Below the pieces are notes generated by a model. The model made no database searches. It saw nothing but the letters and a program-made list of their open reading frames with translations, and had not been told where the DNA came from. The position numbers were made by a program, and so were the translations under genes. Source: Candidatus Leucobacter sulfamidivorax (lineage in GTDB: Bacteria > Actinomycetota > Actinomycetes > Actinomycetales > Microbacteriaceae). Taken from it: a DNA stretch of 64,000 nucleotides. Of this stretch, positions 16,166 to 26,154 are shown in pieces. Location: positions 434,001 through 498,000 of the forward strand of contig QZLF01000001.1 in the NCBI GenBank assembly GCA_016771945.1, written 5' to 3'. How positions within the stretch are numbered: the stretch's first letter is position 1; every line of letters starts with the position of its first letter.

Positions 16166-18214
16166 TCAGGCGACGACCGGCGCCTTCGACACGAGCGTGA
16201 GCACGTCGTAGGTCGCGACCGTGTCGCCGTTCTGATTCGTGAGCACCGCGTCCCAGTGCACCTCGCCGTACTCGTCGGTCTCGCGCGGGATGATCTGCTT
16301 CGCGGTGAGCGCCACGCGCACCCTGTCGCCCGGCGACACCGGGGTGACGAAGCGCAGGTTCTCGAGGCCGTAGTTCGCGAGCACCGGACCCACGTCGGGC
16401 CACACGAAGAGGCCCGCGGCGAAGGAGAGCAGCAGGTAGCCGTGAGCCACGCGTCCGGGGAAGAACGGGTTGGCCGCGGCGGCCTCCTCGTTCGTGTGCG
16501 CGTAGAAGGTGTCGCCCGTGAACTCGGCGAAGTGCGAGATGTCGTCGAGGGTGACCTCGCGCTCCTCCGACACGACGCGGTCGCCGATGCGCAGCTCCTG
16601 CAGCGACTTCTGGAAGGGGTGCACGTCGTCGCGCGTCGGCGCACCCGTGTGCCACACGCCGGTGATCGCGGTCAGCATCTCCGGGGTGCCCTGGATCGCG
16701 GTGCGCTGCATGTAGTGGAACACGCTGCGCACGCCGCCGAGCTCCTCGCCGCCGCCCGCGCGACCCGGGCCGCCGTGCACGAGCATGGGCAGGGGCGAGC
16801 CGTGCCCGGTCGAGCTGCGCGCGTTCTCGCGGTTCAGCACGAGGATGCGACCGTTCGCCGAGGCGGCACGCAGGGTGAGATCGGAGACGAACGAGGGATC
16901 GGCCGAGGCGACGCTGGTCACGAGCGACCCGCCGCCGCGGATCACGAGCTCCGCCGCCTGCTCGGGCGTCTCGTAGGCGATGACCGAGCTGACCGGGCCG
17001 AAGGCCTCGGTGTCGTGCACGCGCTCGGCGTTCGCGTCGGCGAAGCGGAGCAGGATCGGCTGCAGGAAGGCGCCGGTCTCGGAAGCGCCGTCGCCGTCCG
17101 CGCTCTGCCCGGCGCCGAGCACGATCTCGCCGCCGTCGGCCGCGAGCCTCTCGACCTGGCGCAGCACCTCGTCGCGCTGCTCGGTCGAGGCGAGCGCGCC
17201 CATCGTGACGCCCTCCTCGCGCGGATCGCCCACGACGATCTTCTCCTCGATGCGGGCGCGCACGGCCTCGACGAGATCGTCGGCGACGGCCGCCGGCACG
17301 ATCGCGCGGCGGATCGCGGTGCACTTCTGGCCCGCCTTAGTGGTCATCTCGGTGACGAGCTGGCGCACGTAGGCGTCGAACTCGGGCGTCCCGGCGACCG
17401 CGTCGGGGCCGAGCACCGAGGCGTTGATCGAGTCGGTCTCGGCGTTGAAGAGCACCCCGCCCGTCTGCACGGCCTCGTGGCGGCGCAGCGACTCGGCGGT
17501 CGAGGCGGATCCGGTGAACGAGACGATGTCGCCGAGCTTCGCGTGATCGAAGACGTCGCGGATCGAGCCCGAGACGAGCTGCACCGAGCCCTCGGGCAGC
17601 AGCCCCGACTCGACCATGATCCGCACCATGTGCTCGGCGAGGTAGGCGCCGGGCGTGGCCGGCTTGATGATCGAGGGCATGCCCGCGAGGAACGCGGGCG
17701 CGAGCTTCTCGAGCGAGCCCCAGACGGGGAAGTTGAAGGCATTGATCTGCACGGCCACGCCGGGAAGCGTCGTGCGGATGTGCCGGCCGAGGAACGTGCC
17801 GTCCTTCGCCAGCACCTCGAGCGGGCCGTCGAGCTGCACCTTCGAGTTCGGCAGCTCGCGGCGGCCCTTGCCCGAGTAGGTGAACAGCACGCCGATGCCG
17901 CCTTCGATGTCGACCCAGGAGTCGCCCTTCGTGGCGCCGGTCCTGTACGAGAGCTCGTACAGCTCCTCCTTGCGCTCCATCAGCGCCTGCGCGAGCTGCT
18001 TCAGCAGCACGGCGCGCTGGTGGAAGGTGAGCGCACCGAGGCTCCTCTGGCCGACCGTGCGGGCGTAGTCCATCGCCGCGCCGAGGTCGAGCCCCTCGCT
18101 CGAGACCGTCGCCACGACCTCGCCGGTCGAGGCGTCCCGCACCTCGGTGCCGGTCACGCCCTCGGCGGGCGACCACCAGGCGCCCTGAACATAGCTCTGC
18201 AGCATTCGCGTCAT
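16166..18214 (-). CDS. paaZ: Bifunctional oxepin-CoA hydrolase / 3-oxo-5,6-dehydrosuberyl-CoA semialdehyde dehydrogenase
   Basis: 682-residue fusion that opens the oxepin ring and oxidises the resulting aldehyde. Residues about 1-520 are an aldehyde dehydrogenase with the catalytic Cys in [15 protein letters not shown] and VSFTGSAST in the NAD region. Residues about 540-682 are an R-specific enoyl-CoA hydratase (MaoC) domain with [16 protein letters not shown]. This domain order and length define PaaZ. The ATG at 18214 follows AAAGGAA; an in-frame ATG lies three codons later. It is the last gene of the second paa operon. Confidence 0.97.
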   Translation of the reverse strand: MTRMLQSYVQGAWWSPAEGVTGTEVRDASTGEVVATVSSEGLDLGAAMDYARTVGQRSLGALTFHQRAVLLKQLAQALMERKEELYELSYRTGATKGDSWVDIEGGIGVLFTYSGKGRRELPNSKVQLDGPLEVLAKDGTFLGRHIRTTLPGVAVQINAFNFPVWGSLEKLAPAFLAGMPSIIKPATPGAYLAEHMVRIMVESGLLPEGSVQLVSGSIRDVFDHAKLGDIVSFTGSASTAESLRRHEAVQTGGVLFNAETDSINASVLGPDAVAGTPEFDAYVRQLVTEMTTKAGQKCTAIRRAIVPAAVADDLVEAVRARIEEKIVVGDPREEGVTMGALASTEQRDEVLRQVERLAADGGEIVLGAGQSADGDGASETGAFLQPILLRFADANAERVHDTEAFGPVSSVIAYETPEQAAELVIRGGGSLVTSVASADPSFVSDLTLRAASANGRILVLNRENARSSTGHGSPLPMLVHGGPGRAGGGEELGGVRSVFHYMQRTAIQGTPEMLTAITGVWHTGAPTRDDVHPFQKSLQELRIGDRVVSEEREVTLDDISHFAEFTGDTFYAHTNEEAAAANPFFPGRVAHGYLLLSFAAGLFVWPDVGPVLANYGLENLRFVTPVSPGDRVRVALTAKQIIPRETDEYGEVHWDAVLTNQNGDTVATYDVLTLVSKAPVVA

Positions 18215-18227
18215 CTTGGCGATTCCT

Positions 18228-19103
18228 TTACTTCTGGGTCCAGTCGTAGAAGCCCCGGCCGCTCTTGCGGCCGAGCCGGCCCTCGGCGACCATGTCGCGC
18301 AGCAGCTGCGGCGGGGCGAAGCGCGGCCCGAGGTCGCGCTCGAGCTGTTCGGCGATGCCGAGGCGCACGTCGAGACCGACGATGTCGGTCGTCTTCAGCG
18401 GACCGGTCGGGTGCCGGTAGCCGAGCTCCATCGCGAGGTCGATGTCGGCCGCGCTCGCGACGCCCTCCTCGACCATGCGGATCGCCTCGAGCGCGATCGC
18501 CACGCCCAGGCGGCTCGAGGCGAAGCCGGGGGAGTCCTTGACCGTGATGGGGGTCTTGCCGAGGGCGCGCACCCAGCCGCGGGCGGCCTCGGCAAGCGCG
18601 GGGTCCGTCTGCTCGTGGACGACGATCTCGATGAGCGTCGAGGCCGGCACGGGGTTGAAGAAGTGCAGGCCGATGAACTGGCCCGGGCGCGTCAGCGCGG
18701 CGGCGAGCTGCTCGAGCGGGATCGATGAGGTGTTCGAGGCGATGAAGGCGTCCTCGGGCAGCTGGCGCTCGATCTCGGTCAGCGCCTCGAGCTTCAGGTC
18801 GAGGATCTCGGGCACCGCCTCGATCACGAGCCGCGAGGCGCCGAAGGCGTCGAAGTTGGTGGTGACGGTGAGCGCCTGCTTCAGCTGCGCCGCGCTGCCG
18901 TCGAAGCCGCGGGCGACCGAGGCGTCGATCGACGCCTCGATGCGCTCGCGCGCCGCGTCGGCGCTCTCCACGTCGCGCTCGACGACGGTGACGTACGCGC
19001 CCGCGAGCAGGAAGGCGTGCGCGATGCCGCCGCCCATGCGGCCGCCGCCGAGCACGCCGACGCGCGAGGGGACGGTATCGGGGTTGGTGTTCTCGCTCGT
19101 CAT
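18228..19103 (-). CDS. paaH: 3-hydroxyacyl-CoA dehydrogenase (PaaH-like)
   Basis: 291 residues. An N-terminal Rossmann fold begins GVLGGGRMGGGIAHAFLLAG, the SNTSSIPLEQLAA segment carries the family Ser, GLHFFNPVP contains the catalytic His, and the C-terminal dimer domain ends GRKSGRGFYDW. In this operon it should oxidise the 3-hydroxyadipyl-CoA intermediate to 3-oxoadipyl-CoA. Its ATG overlaps the stop of the upstream hydratase (ATGA). Confidence 0.95.
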   Translation of the reverse strand: MTSENTNPDTVPSRVGVLGGGRMGGGIAHAFLLAGAYVTVVERDVESADAARERIEASIDASVARGFDGSAAQLKQALTVTTNFDAFGASRLVIEAVPEILDLKLEALTEIERQLPEDAFIASNTSSIPLEQLAAALTRPGQFIGLHFFNPVPASTLIEIVVHEQTDPALAEAARGWVRALGKTPITVKDSPGFASSRLGVAIALEAIRMVEEGVASAADIDLAMELGYRHPTGPLKTTDIVGLDVRLGIAEQLERDLGPRFAPPQLLRDMVAEGRLGRKSGRGFYDWTQK

Positions 19104-19861
19104 TTCGCCTTCTTCCGTTCGAGGAACTCGGTCATGCGGCGCATCTTCTCCGGGCTCTCGAAGAGGATCGCCTGCTCCGCGAGGTCGATCGCGGGATGCG
19201 CGTCGCGCGGGGCCTGCAGCACCCGCTTCGAAGCCTGCGTCGCGGCGGGATCGAGCGAGGCGATGCGCGACGCGATCTTCTCGGCGCGGACGAGCGCCGC
19301 GTCGGCGTCGGGTTCGAGGTGGGTGATGAGCCCGGCGCGCAGCGCCTCCTCGGCATCGAGCACGCGGCCGGCGAGCAGGATCTCGGCCGCCAGCGGCTCG
19401 CCGACGAGCTCGCGCAGCCGCCAGGTGGCCCCGGCCGCGGCGATGATGCCGAGCCCGGTCTCGGGATTGCCGATCTTGAGCGTCGGGGTGCCGACCCTGA
19501 TGTCGGCCGCGTAGGCGAGCTCGGCCCCGCCGCCGAGCGCGTAGCCGTCGAGCACGGCGATCACCGGCATCGGCAGCGCGTTGATCCGCTGAAAGGCGCG
19601 CGTGTTGATGCCCGCACGGGCGTCCGCGGCCCGGCGCTCGCGCAGCTGGGCGATGTCGGCGCCGGCGGCGAAGGTGCCGCCCTCGCCGCGCAGCACGAGG
19701 GCGCGGGGAGCCGCCTCGAGCTCGGCGCACAGCGCGTGCAGCGCGTCGACGAGCTCCTGGTCGATCGCGTTGCGCTTCTCCGGACGGTCGAGGCTCGCGA
19801 GCACGTGCGTGCCGCGATCCTCGATCTTCAGGGGGCCGTTCGAGGTCTCGTTCTCTGCCAT
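19100..19861 (-). CDS. paaF: Enoyl-CoA hydratase, probable PaaF
   Basis: 253-residue crotonase. It has GGTFAAGADIAQL (oxyanion), LDGYALGGGAELAYAADIRVG, and IGNPETGLGIIAAAGATWRL, with Glu at the classical catalytic position. It therefore looks like a true hydratase, suited to 2,3-dehydroadipyl-CoA hydration. The start MAENETS at 19861 is 11 nt after the thiolase stop; upstream in-frame codons overlap the thiolase. It is coupled to paaH. Confidence 0.92.
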   Translation of the reverse strand: MAENETSNGPLKIEDRGTHVLASLDRPEKRNAIDQELVDALHALCAELEAAPRALVLRGEGGTFAAGADIAQLRERRAADARAGINTRAFQRINALPMPVIAVLDGYALGGGAELAYAADIRVGTPTLKIGNPETGLGIIAAAGATWRLRELVGEPLAAEILLAGRVLDAEEALRAGLITHLEPDADAALVRAEKIASRIASLDPAATQASKRVLQAPRDAHPAIDLAEQAILFESPEKMRRMTEFLERKKAK

Positions 19862-19872
19862 ACCGCTTATTC

Positions 19873-21030
<1,158 letters not shown>

Positions 21031-21074
21031 GGGTGTCGACCTCTCTGTCTGCGCGTCCCGCAGTCGTGCGACGC

Positions 21075-21086
21075 GGGTGCTCTCAC
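21075..21086. repeat. Lone copy of the 12-mer GGGTGCTCTCAC
   Basis: The same 12 bases form the arms of the nested palindromes at 1219-1293 and 46701-46777. Here it stands alone just downstream of the thiolase operator. Confidence 0.5.
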
Positions 21087-21087
21087 G

Positions 21088-21111
21088 AATTAGTAACCGT
21101 ACGGTCAGTTA
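21088..21111 (-). promoter_or_regulatory. Second PaaR-type operator, upstream of the paaJ-F-H-Z operon
   Basis: Read on the minus strand the site is TAACTGACCGTACGGTTACT. It shares the exact ACTGACCG half-site with the 9714-9735 operator and contains the perfect core ACCGTACGGT. The half-site spacing differs (2 versus 6 nt), so alignment to the recalled C. glutamicum PaaR motif is good on one side only. Confidence 0.6.
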
Positions 21112-21222
21112 TGCCTTCCCAGGATAGACGCAGCGGGCCGATCGCGCCAACCACCCTTCCTGCGACCCGGTAGGGAGGCGCGGAGCCGGGGAGAGAAGGG
21201 GGCGCGGAGGGAATGCGAGCGC

Positions 21223-22701
21223 CTACAGCCGCGGGTAGGCGAGCATCGGGTTCTCGATCTTGTCGACGACGCTGCGCAGGAAGCCGGAGGCGTAGCCGCC
21301 GTCGCAGACGCGGTGGTCGAACACCAGCGACACCTGCGCGATGCGGCGCGCGACGATCTCCCCGTCGACCACCCACGGGCGCTCGATGACCCGGCCCATG
21401 CCGAGCATGGCGACGTCCGGGTGGTTGATGATCGGCGTCGAGCCGTCCACTCCGAAGCCGCCGTAATTGTTCAGCGTGAAGGTGGATCCGGTCAGCCGCT
21501 GCGGCGGGATGCGTCCCGTGCGCGCCTCCGCGCCGAGCTCCCGCAGCGCGGCGTCGAGCTCGCCGAGCGACAGCGCGTCGGCGCGCGGCAGCACCGGCAC
21601 CGAGAGCCCGCGCTCCGAGTCGACTGCGAGGCCCAGGTTGACCCCGTCGAAGCGGATGAGCTCCGTGCCGTCGTCGCTGAGCCGCGAGGCGAGCAGCGGG
21701 TACTCCTGCAGCGCCATGAGCACGTAGCGCGCGACCACCGTCGTGATCGACGGCGGGCGCTCGCCGGGAGCGGCCATCAGCGGGCGCAGCCGCCACAGCT
21801 CGGTGAAGTCGACGTCGACCCAGACCGTGGCCTCGGGGATCTCGGTGCGGCTGCGCGAGAGCTTTGCGCCGACCGCCTTGCGCAGCGGCGAGAGCCGTTC
21901 GCGCTCGAGCACGGCGAGGCCGTGCAGGTCGCCGCCGATACTGCCCGCGCTGGTCGCGGCGCCCGCGACGGGGGCGACAGGATCCGCGTCGCCCGTCGTC
22001 GGCCGCGACGCGGCCGCGAGCACGTCGGAGCGGGTGACCGCCCCGTCGGCCCCGGTGGGGGCCACGCTGCGCACGTCGACGCCGAGCTCGCGGGCGAGGC
22101 GCCGCACGATGGGGGAGCGCACGGCGACGGGGCCGTCGGGCGCCGAGGGCCCCGCGGGCGCCTCCTGCACGGCGGTGTTCTCGGGATCCCGAGTCGCCCT
22201 GTTCGCCCTGCTCGCCTCGCTCGCCCCGGCCGGAGCCGAGCCCCGGCGGCGCCTGCGCCCCTTGCCCGTCGCGCTGCCCGTGCCGTAGCCGATGAGCACG
22301 TTGCCCGAGCCGGTTCCGGGGTCGGCGCCCGCGCGCTCCTCGGTGCGGTACGCCTCGGTCTCGGCGGATCCGCCGTCGCCCGACTCCGCGGGCGGCGAGG
22401 GCGGGGGTGCGTCGGCGCCGGCCGATCCTCCGCCCGCCGCGTCCGCATCGGCGGTGTCGGTTCCGTCGCCCACCTCGATCACCGGAGCGCCGGTGTCGAT
22501 CGCGTCGCCCTCGGCGCCGTGCAGCGCGAGGACGGTGCCCGCGAACGGGGTCGGCAGCTCGACGATGCTCTTGGCGGTCTCGACCTCGGCGATCGCCTGG
22601 TCGGTCGCGACGGTGTCTCCGACGGAGACGAGCCACTTCACGATCACCGCCTCGGTGAGTCCCTCGCCGAGGTCGGGCAGCAGGAAGGTCTGCGTGCTCA
22701 C
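21223..22701 (-). CDS. bkdC: Branched-chain 2-oxoacid dehydrogenase E2 (lipoyl acyltransferase)
   Basis: 492 residues. An N-terminal lipoyl domain (DLGEGLTEAVIVKW; lipoylated Lys in VETAKSIVELP) is followed by a long linker rich in Gly, Ala and Ser with an unusual Arg run (GKGRRRRRG). Then come a peripheral-subunit-binding domain (RSPIVRRLARELGVDVRSVAPTG) and the acyltransferase core with the catalytic VSLVFDHRVCDGGYA. A single lipoyl domain and its E1 partners fit a branched-chain enzyme. The GTG start overlaps the E1 beta stop. The gene symbol follows actinobacterial bkd usage. Confidence 0.92.
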   Translation of the reverse strand: MSTQTFLLPDLGEGLTEAVIVKWLVSVGDTVATDQAIAEVETAKSIVELPTPFAGTVLALHGAEGDAIDTGAPVIEVGDGTDTADADAAGGGSAGADAPPPSPPAESGDGGSAETEAYRTEERAGADPGTGSGNVLIGYGTGSATGKGRRRRRGSAPAGASEASRANRATRDPENTAVQEAPAGPSAPDGPVAVRSPIVRRLARELGVDVRSVAPTGADGAVTRSDVLAAASRPTTGDADPVAPVAGAATSAGSIGGDLHGLAVLERERLSPLRKAVGAKLSRSRTEIPEATVWVDVDFTELWRLRPLMAAPGERPPSITTVVARYVLMALQEYPLLASRLSDDGTELIRFDGVNLGLAVDSERGLSVPVLPRADALSLGELDAALRELGAEARTGRIPPQRLTGSTFTLNNYGGFGVDGSTPIINHPDVAMLGMGRVIERPWVVDGEIVARRIAQVSLVFDHRVCDGGYASGFLRSVVDKIENPMLAYPRL

Positions 22702-23771
22702 GAGCCCTCCTCCCAGTGCAGGGTGTCGATCGCGTCGATGACCCGATCGACGTCGGGCAGGTACCAGTGCTCGAGCTTCGGCGGGGCGAAGGGGGTGTCG
22801 AAGCCGGTGACGCGCCGCACGGGGGCCTCGAGGTACTCGAAGCACTGCTCGAACACGCGGGCCTGGATCTCGGAGGCGACGCTCGCGAAGCCGGCCGCCT
22901 CGGCGATCACGACGGCGCGCCCGGTCGAGCGCACGGCCGCCGCGACGGTCTCGTCGTCGAAGGGCGTGAGCGTGCGCACGTCGACGACCTGCGCGCTGCG
23001 GCCCTCCGCGGCGAGCGCCTCGGCGGCCTCGAGCGCGATGCCGACGGACGGCCCGTAGGCGATGAGCGTCACGTCGCTGCCCTCCCGCACGACGCGCGCG
23101 CGGCGCAGCTCGGCGGTGACGGAGGTGTCGACCTCGCCCTTGGACCAGTACAGCTTCTTCGGCTCCATGAAGACGACGGGATCGGGCGAGGCGATCGCGG
23201 CGCGCAGCAGCGAGTACGCCTCCTGCGGCGTCGAGGGGGAGACGACCGTGAGCCCCGGGGTGTGCGCATAGTAGGCCTCGGACGAGTCGCAGTGGTGCTC
23301 GACGCCGCCGATGCCGCCGCCGTAGGGGATGCGGATGACCATCGGCAGCCGCACCGAGCCCCGCGTGCGGTTGCCCATCTTCGCGACGTGGCTCGCGATC
23401 TGCTCGAAGGCCGGGTAGGCGAAGGCGTCGAACTGCATCTCGACGACGGGGCGCAGGCCGTTCATGGCCATGCCCACGGCGGCGCCGACGATGCCCGACT
23501 CGGCGAGTGGGGTGTCGAAGCAGCGCTCCTCGCCGAAGCGGGCGGTGAGCCCGTCGGTGACGCGGAACACGCCGCCGAGGGCGCCGACGTCCTCGCCGAA
23601 GACGAGCACCGAGGGATCCTCGGCGAGCGCGTCGGCGAGCGCGCGGTTCAGGGCGCCGGCCATGGTCATGGTCTCGGTGCTCGGCTGCGCGGCGGGGGCG
23701 GATCCGCCCTCGGGCCGCGCGGGGTTCTCCTCCGGCGCGGCGGCGGGCCTGGTGGCCGTCGTGGTGCTCAT
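22698..23771 (-). CDS. bkdB: Branched-chain 2-oxoacid dehydrogenase E1 beta subunit
   Basis: 357 residues. An extra N-terminal 35-residue low-complexity leader precedes the core MTMAGALNRALADALAEDPSVLVFGEDVGALGGVFRVT. The core also has CFDTPLAESGIVGAAVGMAM, the family YGGGIGGVEHHCDSSEA, and a transketolase C-terminal domain. It forms the TPP-binding heterotetramer with the adjacent alpha subunit. Both ends overlap their neighbours by 4 bp. Confidence 0.94.
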   Translation of the reverse strand: MSTTTATRPAAAPEENPARPEGGSAPAAQPSTETMTMAGALNRALADALAEDPSVLVFGEDVGALGGVFRVTDGLTARFGEERCFDTPLAESGIVGAAVGMAMNGLRPVVEMQFDAFAYPAFEQIASHVAKMGNRTRGSVRLPMVIRIPYGGGIGGVEHHCDSSEAYYAHTPGLTVVSPSTPQEAYSLLRAAIASPDPVVFMEPKKLYWSKGEVDTSVTAELRRARVVREGSDVTLIAYGPSVGIALEAAEALAAEGRSAQVVDVRTLTPFDDETVAAAVRSTGRAVVIAEAAGFASVASEIQARVFEQCFEYLEAPVRRVTGFDTPFAPPKLEHWYLPDVDRVIDAIDTLHWEEGS

Positions 23772-24874
23772 GCCGTGACCTCCGTTCGGGTGATCTCGTC
23801 GTGCAGCGACTCCCACTGCCGTTGCAGGGTCCGCGGACGCTCGGCGTAGACGTGCTCGAAGAGGTCCTCGGGATCGAGCCGCGGCTCCCGGCCCGTCGCG
23901 TCGCGCAGCTGCTCGGCGATCGCCTCGGCGTCCTCCGCGAAGCGCATCTCCTGCTGCTCGTCGAGCGCGCCCGCGTCGACCAGATACCGGCGCAGCCGGG
24001 TGAGCGGATCCCGCTCGATCCAGCGCTGCACCTCCTCGCGTTCGCGGTAGCGGGTGTCGTCGTCGGCGTTCGTGTGCGCCTGCATGCGGTAGGTGTGCGC
24101 CTCGACCAGGGTCGGCCCGTCGCCGCGGCGCGCCCGATCCACCGCCTCGCCCAGCACCGCGAGCATCGCGGCGGCGTCGTTGCCGTCGACCCGGCGGCCG
24201 GGCAGGCCGTAGCCGATGCCCTTGTGCGCGAGCGAGGGGGCCGCGGTCTGGCGCGACAGCGGCACCGAGATGGCGAACTCGTTGTTCTGCACCAGGAAGA
24301 CGACCGGCAGGTGGAAGACGGCGGCGAAGTTCAGCGCCTCGTGGAAGTCGCCCTCGCTCGTGGAGCCGTCGCCGCACAGCGCCAGCACGACGGTCGGCTC
24401 GCCGCGCAGCTTCGCCGCGTGCGCGAAGCCGACGGCGTGCAGCAGCTGCGTCGCGAGGGGCGTCGACTGGGTGGCGACGCCGTGCTCCTTCGGATCGTAG
24501 CCGCAGTGCCAGCCGCCGCGGAGGCCGACGAGGGCCTGCTCTGGCACGACGCCGCGGCCGATCACCGCGACCGAGTCGCGGTAGGTGGGGAAGAGCCAGT
24601 CGCCCGTCTCGAGCGCGAGCGCCGCCGCCACCTGGCAGGCCTCCTGGCCGTGCGAGGAGGGGTAGACGGCGAGGCGGCCCTGGCGGACGAGGGCGTTGCA
24701 CTGCTCGTTGATGCGGCGGCCTGCGACGAGGGCGCCGTAGGCCTCGAGCAGACGCTCCTGCGACGGCATCGCGTAGCCGTCCTGCGGCTCGGGCGCGGCC
24801 TCGCCGTGCTCGTCGATGAGCCGGATCGGCTCGTCCGCGGGGAGCAGAGAGAATGGGACATCGGTGTCGGTCAT
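23768..24874 (-). CDS. bkdA: Branched-chain 2-oxoacid dehydrogenase E1 alpha subunit
   Basis: 368-residue TPP enzyme that decarboxylates the 2-oxoacids from Leu, Ile and Val. The TPP-binding motif is LCGDGSTSEGDFHEALNFAAVFHLPVVFLVQNN, and YPSSHGQEACQVAAALAL and EAHTYRMQAHTNADDDTRYR are typical of the branched-chain subgroup. First gene of the operon, divergent from an Lrp/AsnC gene that probably controls it. The E3 subunit is not in this cluster. Confidence 0.94.
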   Translation of the reverse strand: MTDTDVPFSLLPADEPIRLIDEHGEAAPEPQDGYAMPSQERLLEAYGALVAGRRINEQCNALVRQGRLAVYPSSHGQEACQVAAALALETGDWLFPTYRDSVAVIGRGVVPEQALVGLRGGWHCGYDPKEHGVATQSTPLATQLLHAVGFAHAAKLRGEPTVVLALCGDGSTSEGDFHEALNFAAVFHLPVVFLVQNNEFAISVPLSRQTAAPSLAHKGIGYGLPGRRVDGNDAAAMLAVLGEAVDRARRGDGPTLVEAHTYRMQAHTNADDDTRYREREEVQRWIERDPLTRLRRYLVDAGALDEQQEMRFAEDAEAIAEQLRDATGREPRLDPEDLFEHVYAERPRTLQRQWESLHDEITRTEVTA

Positions 24875-25003
24875 GGTTCCAGGATCGCCCACAGTTCGCA
24901 ATCGTCCAATAACCCAGGCATGTTTCAAGATGGAGGAACGCATTTTTCGAGAATGACGGTACAATCGTCTCGACTGGGGCGTCGATGCGGAGGGAAGTCG
25001 GGC

Positions 25004-25453
25004 GTGGAACTGGACGATGTGGATCGCGCGATCCTGGCGGTGCTGAGCGCCGACTCGCGCGCGTCGATGACCGATCTGGCCGAGGCCGCGCACATCTCGC
25101 GCGCCGCGGCCCATGTGCGCTTCAAGCGCATGGTCGAGTCGGGGGTGATCGCCGGCTTCACGGTGCGGCTGGACCCGGTGCTCGCCGGGTACCACGCGTC
25201 GGCCTACGTGACGCTGTCCGTCGACCAGGAGCAGTGGCAGGAGGCGCGCGAGCGGCTGCGCCAGATCGAGGAGATCGAGCACATCGCCCTCGTCGGCGGC
25301 GAGTTCGACGTCATGCTGCTCGTGCGAGCCCGCGACAACCGCGACCTGCGACGCATCGTGCTCGAGCAGATCCAGGCGATCCCCGCGGTGCGCGCGACCC
25401 GCACCCTCGTCATCTTCGAGGACTTCTCGAACCTGCCGGGCGCCGCCGGGTAG
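25004..25453 (+). CDS. Lrp/AsnC-family regulator, probable regulator of the bkd operon
   Basis: 149 residues from the GTG at 25004: a helix-turn-helix (DDVDRAILAVLSADSRASMTDLAEAAHISRAAAHVRFKRM) and a RAM/AsnC ligand domain (VTLSVDQEQW; HIALVGGEFDVMLLVRARD). I chose the GTG because GGAGGG lies at a good distance and because a possible -10 box TACAAT (24959-24964) would put the in-frame ATG at 24953 outside the transcript. Divergence from the bkd genes matches BkdR-type amino-acid-responsive regulators. Confidence 0.92.
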   Translation: MELDDVDRAILAVLSADSRASMTDLAEAAHISRAAAHVRFKRMVESGVIAGFTVRLDPVLAGYHASAYVTLSVDQEQWQEARERLRQIEEIEHIALVGGEFDVMLLVRARDNRDLRRIVLEQIQAIPAVRATRTLVIFEDFSNLPGAAG

Positions 25454-25487
25454 GCGCGAGCGCCGGGGCCGCGCCGGGATCCTCGGG

Positions 25488-25958
25488 TCACGGCGCTTCC
25501 TGCGCGCGGTTGAAGGCGGTCTCGTATTCCGCGGCGAGCTCCGAGAGCCTCTTCGTCATGAGTTCGTAGTAGTGCTGCATCTCCTGCAGCCGGTTTCTGA
25601 AGAGCGCCTCCGAGTCGTCGACCTGATCGCCGGTGCCTATTGCCAGATCTCGCAGCTGAGCCATCTGCGTGGCGGTGTGCTTGACGCAGTTGACCCAGGC
25701 ATCCGGCGCCCATTCGAATTGCGCGCGCCGCACCCCCGGCGTCTTGATCCGGCGGATCACCCCGGTCGTCAGCAGCATGCGCGTCATCTCCGAGATCGAT
25801 CCGCCGCTCACGCCGAGCCGCGCTTGCAGTTCGGCGAGCGTCAGCGGCTCCGGGCTCATCATCAGGGCGGCCGACACCCGTCCGGCCATGGGCGGCCAGA
25901 GCAGGAAGGTGGCCAGGGCCGAGCCGAGGTCTTCGGCGAAGTCTTCGGAAAGCGCCAC
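25488..25958 (-). CDS. GbsR/MarR-type transcriptional regulator
   Basis: 156 residues: a winged helix (PLTLAELQARLGVSGGSISEMTRMLLTTGVIRRIKTPGVRRAQFEW) followed by helical dimer segments, the layout of GbsR-like proteins. GbsR represses choline-to-betaine genes (a GMC-unrelated or GMC alcohol dehydrogenase plus an aldehyde dehydrogenase) in other bacteria. Here it is divergent from an importer-GMC-aldehyde dehydrogenase cluster with a palindrome over the promoter, so it is very probably the cluster's regulator. Confidence 0.9.
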   Translation of the reverse strand: MALSEDFAEDLGSALATFLLWPPMAGRVSAALMMSPEPLTLAELQARLGVSGGSISEMTRMLLTTGVIRRIKTPGVRRAQFEWAPDAWVNCVKHTATQMAQLRDLAIGTGDQVDDSEALFRNRLQEMQHYYELMTKRLSELAAEYETAFNRAQEAP

Positions 25959-26011
25959 AGATCGTCCTCACTCTGAAATCGGGTGTGCGCGGAGAACAAA
26001 ACAATACCTCA

Positions 26012-26059
26012 GAATGAAATTTTAGATTTAGTTGAAAATTCATTCCAAATCGATATACA
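26012..26059 (+). promoter_or_regulatory. Promoter and operator of the importer/GMC catabolic cluster
   Basis: TTGAAA (26032-26037) and TATACA (26054-26059) are 16 nt apart, an excellent sigma-70-type promoter toward the importer. It is overlapped by an imperfect inverted repeat: GAATGAAATTTT (26012-26023) with AAAATTCATTC (26035-26045). The stretch is markedly AT-rich for this genome. The divergent GbsR-type protein is the obvious candidate ligand. Confidence 0.7.
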
Positions 26060-26154
26060 CTCATCCGCAGTCGCTGAAGCGGGGCCCGAGTCCCCGAGAT
26101 CCCGATACCAGATCTGAGCGATGACCAGCGTTTTCAACGAGGAAAAGGTTCATC

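Noticed and set aside
24953-25003. ATG 24953 as start of the Lrp/AsnC gene
   Set aside because: It would add 17 atypical residues, lacks a ribosome site and precedes a likely -10 box; GTG 25004 gives the normal family N-terminus.
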